27,104 bases of DNA from an uncultured Clostridia bacterium (lineage in GTDB: Bacteria; Bacillota; Clostridia; TANB77; CAG-508), in NCBI GenBank assembly GCA_944388635.1, contig CALXJN010000016.1:1-27104 (forward strand). Reading direction: 5' to 3'. The position numbers and the translations under genes are program-made. Positions 22,246 to 27,104 of this stretch are shown piece by piece (position 1 is the stretch's first letter; each line of letters starts with the position of its first letter). Below the pieces are notes generated by a model. It saw only the letters and a list, made by a program, of their open reading frames with translations. It had not been told where the DNA came from and did not search any database.

Positions 22246-24124
22246 ATGAGCTACTTTGCTGGAAATTATGATGTTGCTGTTATAGGTGGTGGTCATGCAG
22301 GATGTGAAGCAGCACTTGCGACGGCTAGAATGGGATTTAAGACTTTACTTTTTTCAATAAGCTTGGAAGCTATAGCAAATATGCCATGTAATCCAAATAT
22401 TGGAGGAACATCTAAAGGACATTTAGTAAGAGAGATAGATGCACTTCGGAGGAGAAATGGGTAAAAACATAGATAAAACTTTTATACAATCTAGAATGTT
22501 AAATACTTCAAAAGGACCTGCAGTACATTCTTTAAGAGCACAAGCAGATAGAAAAAAATATCATGTAGAAATGAAACACACATTAGAAAAACAGGAGAAT
22601 TTATATATTAAGCAGGCAGAAAATGTAAATATAGGGGTAGAAAACGGAGAAGTAAAAAGTGTAGAAACAAATATAGGAGCAATTTATAATGTAAAAACTG
22701 TAATTCTTGCAACAGGTACATATTTAAAGGGAAAAATCTTTATAGGAGAAGTTTCTTACGAAAGTGGACCAGACGGAGTGTTTCCAGCAAATAAATTATC
22801 AGAATGCCTTAAGAACTTAGGAATAGAGATAGTTAGGTTTAAAACTGGAACACCAGCAAGAGTAAATAAAAAATCTATTGATTTTTCAAAAATGGAAATT
22901 CAAAATGGTGATGACGAGATAGAAATGTTTTCTTTCGAAGATGAAACGAAAAAAATAGACCAAGTTCCATGTTATTTAACATATACAAATGAAAAAACAC
23001 ATGAAATAATAAGAAAAAATTTACATCGTTCACCATTATATGCTGGAAAAATAGAAGGAACAGGACCAAGATATTGTCCGTCAATAGAAGATAAAGTAGT
23101 TAGATTTAGTGATAAACCAAGACATCAGATATTTATAGAACCAATGGGATTAGATACAGAAGAAATGTATGTTCAAGGAATGAGTTCATCACTTCCAGAA
23201 GATGTGCAAATAGAAATGTATAGAACTATACCGGGCTTAGAACATGTAGAATTTACAAGACCTGCCTATGCAATAGAATATGATTGTATTGAACCATCTC
23301 AATTAAAACTATCATTAGAATTAAAACAAATTTCAGGCATGTTTTTTGCAGGGCAAATAAATGGAACTTCAGGATATGAAGAAGCAGCAGCACAGGGAAT
23401 TATTGCGGGAATAAATGCAGGATTAAAATTAAAAGGTGAAAAACCATTAGTTTTAGATAGATCTGATGCATATATTGGAGTTTTAATAGATGATATTGTT
23501 ACAAAAGGGACAAATGAGCCATATAGAATGATGACTTCACGAGCTGAATATAGATTACTTCTAAGACAGGACAATGCTGATTTAAGATTGACAGAGAAAG
23601 GATATAAAATAGGATTAATATCTGAAGAAAGATTTAATAAATTTAAAGAAAAAAGAAGAAAAATAGAAGAGGAAATAGAAAGATTAAAAAATACAACGAT
23701 TAGACCAGATAAGAAAGTTAATGAATTTTTGTTAGACCATGGAACAACCGAAATTGATACAGGAGTAAAACTTGCAGAACTTTTAAAAAGAACAGAATTA
23801 ACATACAAAGATTTAGCCAAAATAGATGAAAAAAGAAATGAAAATCTTCCTAAAGATGTGATAAAAGAGGTAGAAATACAGCTAAAATATGAGGGATACA
23901 TAAAAATGCAAGAAGCTCAAGTTGCTAAATTTAAGAAATTAGAACAAAAGGAACTAAGAGAAGATATAGAGTATAAAAAAATAAGTGGATTAAGCTTAGA
24001 AGCAAGACAAAAATTAGATAAATATAAACCTATTTCCGTCGGACAAGCTTCTAGAATATCAGGTGTTTCGCCAGCTGATATATCAGTATTACTTATATAT
24101 TTAGAACAACAAAAAAGAAGATAA
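22246..24124 (+). CDS. mnmG: tRNA uridine-5-carboxymethylaminomethyl modification enzyme MnmG (GidA), read through one CGG +1 shift
   Basis: Literal reading gives a 72-aa stub and a separate long frame. Skipping C22447 joins them into a 625-aa protein of normal length. The FAD motif is VIGGGHAGCEAAL (12-24), followed by MPCNPNIGGTSKGHL; the shift then supplies Gly68 of ALGGEMGKNID, where the family has this motif. The rest is unbroken: GPRYCPSIEDKV, GMSSSLPEDVQ, NGTSGYEEAAAQG, and a helical C-terminal domain for MnmE binding ending LLIYLEQQKRR. AAAGGAA precedes ATG 22246. FAD- and NADH-dependent partner of MnmE, encoded just upstream. Because this is a conserved single-copy housekeeping protein with 558 clean codons after the break, a dead gene is unlikely. 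Confidence 0.92.
22447..22450 (+). other. CGGA +1 frameshift site 8 (mnmG, Gly68)
   Basis: GCA CTT CGG AGG in the zero frame, stop six codons later. Skipping C22447 gives GCA CTT GGA GGA GAA ATG (A-L-G-G-E-M), matching the family. It is the only plus-strand site, which shows that the pattern follows the coding strand rather than one DNA strand. Confidence 0.9.
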
Positions 24125-24154
24125 AAAAACATCAAAAAGTTATAAAAAAATATT

Positions 24155-24196
24155 GACATATTAATAATAAAATTATATTATTAATATGTCGATTTT
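24155..24196 (+). terminator. Terminator after mnmG
   Basis: Perfect 14-bp AT-rich stem (24155-24168 / 24177-24190) with an 8-nt loop, followed by a T-rich run. Separates mnmG from the parAB genes. Confidence 0.65.
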
Positions 24197-24319
24197 ATTT
24201 TGTATTTATAATAAAAAATGTAAAAACAAAAAAGACGAAATACTTGAAAACACTGAAATACAGCTGTTTTGGTATTAAAAAATAAAATATACAAAAAGAC
24301 AAAAAAGGAGGAGAAGCAG

Positions 24320-25114
24320 TTGGGAAAAGTAGTTTCTATAGCAAATCAAAAAGGAGGAGTTGGAAAAACAACAACATCAATAAATCTAAGTACAATACTT
24401 GCAAAAAAAGGAAAAAAGGTATTATTAATAGATGCAGATCCACAGGGGAATGCAACAAGTGGGCTTGGAATAAATAAGGAAATAGATAAATCTATATATG
24501 ATGTAATAATTAATGAAATAAATATTAAAGAGACTTTAAAGGATACAGCTGTAAAAACTTTGAAAGTATGTCCATCTAATATTAATTTAGCAGGAGCAGA
24601 GGTTGAACTTGTTTCTTTAATGTCTAGGGAGCATAGGCTAAAAGAGAGAATTGATGAAATAAAAAATGAATTTGATTATATTATAATTGACTGCCCACCA
24701 TCACTTGGATTAATTACATTAAATGCTTTTACTGCATCTGATAGTGTACTTATACCAGTGCAATGCGAATATTATGCATTGGAAGGTTTAGGTCAACTTA
24801 TAAATACAATTAATCTTGTTAGAAGACATTTAAATAAAGATGTCGAAATAGAAGGTGCACTTCTTACAATGTATGATGCAAGAACTAACTTGTCTAACCA
24901 AGTTGTAAAAGAAGTTAAGAGATATTTTGAAGATAGAGTGTATAAAACTGTTATACCAAGAAATGTAAAATTGAGTGAAGCTCCAAGTTATGGAATGCCA
25001 ATAACAGTATATGATCCAAAATCAAAGGGAGCTAAATGTTATGAAAAATTAGCAAAAGAATTTTTAAAGAAAAATGAAGAAGAAGCAAAAGCAAAACATA
25101 TGAAAGAGGAATAG
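24320..25114 (+). CDS. parA: Chromosome partitioning ATPase ParA/Soj
   Basis: 264 aa from TTG 24320, chosen because GGAGGAG lies 7 nt upstream; the 17 extra in-frame codons 5' of it are non-coding. Deviant Walker A KGGVGKTTT (residues 11-19), A' LLIDADPQGN, Walker B IIIDCPPSLG, and the Soj-typical VIPRNVKLSEAPS. It binds DNA nonspecifically as an ATP dimer and works with ParB for origin segregation and DnaA control. parB follows 11 nt on. rsmG and noc, often found between mnmG and parA, are missing. Confidence 0.96.
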   Translation: MGKVVSIANQKGGVGKTTTSINLSTILAKKGKKVLLIDADPQGNATSGLGINKEIDKSIYDVIINEINIKETLKDTAVKTLKVCPSNINLAGAEVELVSLMSREHRLKERIDEIKNEFDYIIIDCPPSLGLITLNAFTASDSVLIPVQCEYYALEGLGQLINTINLVRRHLNKDVEIEGALLTMYDARTNLSNQVVKEVKRYFEDRVYKTVIPRNVKLSEAPSYGMPITVYDPKSKGAKCYEKLAKEFLKKNEEEAKAKHMKEE

Positions 25115-25125
25115 GAGGAAGAAAA

Positions 25126-25968
25126 ATGGCTAAAAAAACAGGTTTAGGAAAAGGTCTGGATGCATTATTTATAACAACTCCAGAAGAAGAAATAAAAGAA
25201 GGAGAAAAAATCCTTAATTTATCAATAAATGAAGTTGAACCAAATCGCAATCAACCAAGAAAACATTTTGAAGAAGAGTCATTATTAGAACTTGCTGAAT
25301 CAATAAAAAGATATGGATTAATTCAACCTATAATAGTTACTAAAAAAGATGATTACTATGAAATAGTTGCAGGTGAAAGAAGATGGCGTGCTTGTAAAAA
25401 GGCAGGATTAAAAGAAATACCAGCTATAGTAAGAGATAGTGATGAAAGAAAAAATAAAGAAATTTCATTAATTGAAAATATTCAAAGGGAAGACTTAAAT
25501 GCAGTAGAAAAAGCAATGGGAATGAAACAATTAATGGAAGAATATTCATTGACACAACAACAAATTTCTGAAATTTTAGGTAAAAGCAGAAGTTCAATTG
25601 CAAATACTGTAAGAATTTTAAATTTAGATGAAAGAGTATTAGATTTAGCAAAAGAGGGAAAACTTACAGAAGGACATTGTAGAGCATTACTCTCTTTAGA
25701 GGATGGAGATAAACAATATGAAATGGCACTTAGAATAATTGAAAGAGGAGATAATGTACGAGAAGCAGAAGAAAAAACACAGGTTAAAAAGAAAATGAAG
25801 AAAAAAGACGAGAAATATGAGGCAATTTTTAAAGATATAGAAGATTCTTTCCAAAGTTTTTTCGGAACAAAAGTAAGCTTAAAAGCAGGGCAGAGAAAAG
25901 GAAAAATAGTTATAGAATATAAATCAAATGAAGATTTAGAGAGAATACTAGAACTCATAAAAGAATAA
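25126..25968 (+). CDS. parB: Chromosome partitioning protein ParB/Spo0J
   Basis: 280 aa. It starts with the ParA-stimulating peptide AKKTGLGKGLDALF. The ParB/Srx CTPase domain shows RNQPRKHFEEESL, GERRWRACKKAG and ENIQREDLNAVEKA. The helix-turn-helix LTQQQISEILGKSRSSIANT binds parS. A lysine-rich linker leads to the C-terminal dimerisation domain (FFGTKVSLKAGQRKGKIVIEY). Arg codons CGC and CGT are used at conserved positions. I see no parS site in the window. GGAGGAAG lies 6 nt before ATG 25126. Confidence 0.96.
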   Translation: MAKKTGLGKGLDALFITTPEEEIKEGEKILNLSINEVEPNRNQPRKHFEEESLLELAESIKRYGLIQPIIVTKKDDYYEIVAGERRWRACKKAGLKEIPAIVRDSDERKNKEISLIENIQREDLNAVEKAMGMKQLMEEYSLTQQQISEILGKSRSSIANTVRILNLDERVLDLAKEGKLTEGHCRALLSLEDGDKQYEMALRIIERGDNVREAEEKTQVKKKMKKKDEKYEAIFKDIEDSFQSFFGTKVSLKAGQRKGKIVIEYKSNEDLERILELIKE

Positions 25969-25993
25969 GAGATACAAAAGGAGTGTAAAAAAT

Positions 25994-26488
25994 TTGGACA
26001 AAATATTAGAATTCATAAGAACAGATACTTTTTTGTTAATTTTAATTGGGGTTATTACTTTAATATTTATATTGTATATAATAAATTGTATAAAATTGCA
26101 TAAAATCAGAAAAGAATATAAAAAGTTTATGGAAAAATTAGGAAACGGAACCAATATAGAGGAAATACTTGAAAAACATATTGATAGAATAAATAAGACA
26201 ATTGCAAAAAACGATGAATTAGAAAAATTTTGTATAAAAATAGATGCAGATATAAAAAATTGTATTCAAAAAGTTGGAGTATATAGATATAATGCATACA
26301 AAGATACTGGAAGTGATTTAAGTTTTACAGTAGCACTATTAGATGAAAAAAATGATGGTGTTGTATTAAACGGCATATATTCAAGAGAAATGTCTAATAT
26401 ATATGCAAAACCTGTTCAAAATGGGGATTCAAGCTATAAAATGACAGAAGAAGAAATGGAAGCTGTAAAAAGAGCAATTAATTCATAA
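25994..26488 (+). CDS. DUF4446 family membrane protein
   Basis: 164 aa from TTG 25994, with AAGGAG 9-10 nt upstream. One membrane helix (about 13-33), a coiled-coil-like stretch (40-90), then the DUF4446 core: KVGVYRYNAYKDTGSDLSFTVA, LLDEKNDGVVLNGIYSRE, YAKPVQNGDSSYKMTEEE. Function unknown. The gene is typically next to parB in clostridial genomes, as here (25-nt gap), so it may be linked to origin or chromosome organisation; that is inferred only from position. Confidence 0.88.
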   Translation: MDKILEFIRTDTFLLILIGVITLIFILYIINCIKLHKIRKEYKKFMEKLGNGTNIEEILEKHIDRINKTIAKNDELEKFCIKIDADIKNCIQKVGVYRYNAYKDTGSDLSFTVALLDEKNDGVVLNGIYSREMSNIYAKPVQNGDSSYKMTEEEMEAVKRAINS

Positions 26489-26518
26489 TATAAATATTTA
26501 CAAATTATTGAAATTGTC

Positions 26519-26582
26519 TTGACAAATAAGACTTAAATATGTTAATATATATACTGTTGCAAGAATTTGTAACAGTATATAT
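26519..26582 (+). promoter_or_regulatory. tRNA-Ser promoter with a perfect 12-bp inverted repeat abutting the tRNA
   Basis: TTGACA (26519-26524), 17 nt, TTAATA (26542-26547). ATATATACTGTT (26547-26558) and AACAGTATATAT (26571-26582) form a perfect inverted repeat with a 12-nt spacer; the right arm ends at the base before tRNA position 1. It may be a 5' leader hairpin for RNase P or an operator over the start site. Confidence 0.6.
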
Positions 26583-26674
26583 GCAGAGGTGGTCGAGTTG
26601 GTTTATGGCAGCAGTCTTGAAAATTGCCGTAGGTTAATAGCCTACCGTGGGTTCGAATCCCACCCTCTGCGCCA
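26583..26674 (+). tRNA. tRNA-Ser (anticodon TGA)
   Basis: Class II tRNA with CCA encoded. Acceptor GCAGAGG / CCTCTGC with discriminator G; D arm GTCGAGTTGG; anticodon stem GCAGT/ATTGC with loop CTTGAAA (anticodon TGA); long variable arm with stem GTAGG/CCTAC, as serine tRNAs have; T arm GTGGG-TTCGAAT-CCCAC. Reads UCA and other UCN codons. Confidence 0.96.
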
Positions 26675-26680
26675 AATAAA

Positions 26681-26716
26681 AAATAAAACCTTCAAAAATG
26701 AAGGTTTTATTTTTTT
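26681..26716. terminator. Terminator after tRNA-Ser
   Basis: Perfect 13-bp stem (26681-26693 / 26700-26712, core AAAACCTTC) with a short loop and a T run. Confidence 0.9.
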
Positions 26717-26925
26717 CCTATATAAAATTAGATTTTTCCTATACAATAAGGTTAATTTTCCTTGGGCTGTGCGTATTTGCGAAGCAAAAGCTACAAAAGG
26801 CAAAGCCACTTTTCTTATTATAATTCTTATGTATTTTTTCCTACTGCTTTTACAGCTATATTGTACTATATGTAAACTCTCTTTGCAAGAAGTAGATATA
26901 AAAAATATATTTTTTCGTTGATTGC

Positions 26926-27104
26926 TTACTCCTGTAAGCGATTACCAAAAGGTGTATTATGAATTGTACTTACATCTATACCCCTCCAACTTTCTACTCC
27001 ACCTTTTATTTGGATTTTTTCTCCGTTATTACTGCTCTCGAATTTGCCTACCCAATATCCTGCTAATGGTTCTCCATCCCAATTAAATGATGGATGTACT
27101 ACAT
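26926..27104 (-). CDS. C-terminal end of an unidentified protein (5' part outside window)
   Basis: Open minus-strand frame of 59 codons entering from the right edge and ending at TAA 26928-26926. It reads VVHPSFNWDGEPLAGYWVGK, then a KIQIKGGVESWRGIDVS segment. The NWDGEPLAGYWVGKFE stretch resembles a module found in large surface or prophage-related proteins of clostridia; I recall it only as a pattern and cannot name a family. The frame ends early after SWRGIDVSTI, so the gene may be truncated. It points toward the tRNA-Ser gene, a common integration target. Confidence 0.45.
   Translation of the reverse strand, partial: VVHPSFNWDGEPLAGYWVGKFESSNNGEKIQIKGGVESWRGIDVSTIHNTPFGNRLQE

Noticed and set aside
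24269..24319. Longer parA start
   Set aside because: GGAGGAG directly precedes TTG 24320 and ParA proteins begin with GKVVSIANQKGG. The upstream codons are low-complexity leader.
26589..26921. 110-codon open frame over tRNA-Ser
   Set aside because: It covers the tRNA and terminator and shows no protein-like composition.
1..27104. CRISPR arrays, insertion sequences, rRNA genes
   Set aside because: No regularly spaced repeats, transposase or rRNA sequence was seen.

Overview
The window is a chromosomal replication-origin region from a very AT-rich, Gram-positive-type anaerobe. The best fit is an uncultured member of the Clostridia. This rests on the dnaA-dnaN-recF-gyrB-gyrA order to one side of the origin, the rpmH-rnpA-yidD-yidC-jag-mnmE-mnmG-parA-parB order to the other, the DnaD/DnaI-type helicase-loading pair, the DUF4446 gene after parB, and GGAGG ribosome binding sites almost everywhere.

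Layout. 1-3910: accessory genes, namely a VanW-family wall protein (cut by the window edge), a small XRE-S24 repressor, a CBM25-like protein, a FabG-type reductase and a membrane-anchored Ig-like protein. 4074-6201: a DnaD-domain protein and a DnaI/DnaC-type helicase loader, closed by a bidirectional terminator. 6210-14140: gyrA and gyrB, held apart by a three-gene VirB4-like ATPase module (8794-11932). 14219-18087: recF, dnaN and dnaA, all leftward, with oriC (DnaA boxes, a TAG-repeat DnaA-trio, an AT-rich stretch) between dnaN and dnaA. 18254-26488: the rightward leading-strand operons from rpmH to the DUF4446 gene. 26583-26674: tRNA-Ser(UGA), followed by a terminator and the 3' end of a leftward gene.

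The main result is a decoding anomaly. Five genes (vanW-like, fabG-like with three sites, virB4-like with two, recF, mnmG) appear frameshifted. In all eight cases the break is at an in-frame CGG codon, and skipping its C to read GGN as glycine restores the conserved protein (for example the VirB4 P-loop, FabG VDGGW-I-G-stop, MnmG ALGGEMG, RecF VENGQ). By eye I found no in-frame CGG anywhere else in roughly 8,000 codons. About fifty out-of-frame CGG trinucleotides on coding strands cause no frame problem, and CGA, CGC and CGT are used normally for arginine. This points to CGG being an unassigned or shifty codon, or to CGGN being read as a four-base glycine codon. A systematic assembly or base-calling error must still be excluded.

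Other notable structure: three copies of a small hairpin with a conserved loop and differing stems flank the VirB4 module; a 36-bp near-palindrome overlaps that module's promoter; the VirB4-like gene appears to use an ATA start; and a perfect 12-bp inverted repeat abuts the tRNA-Ser 5' end.
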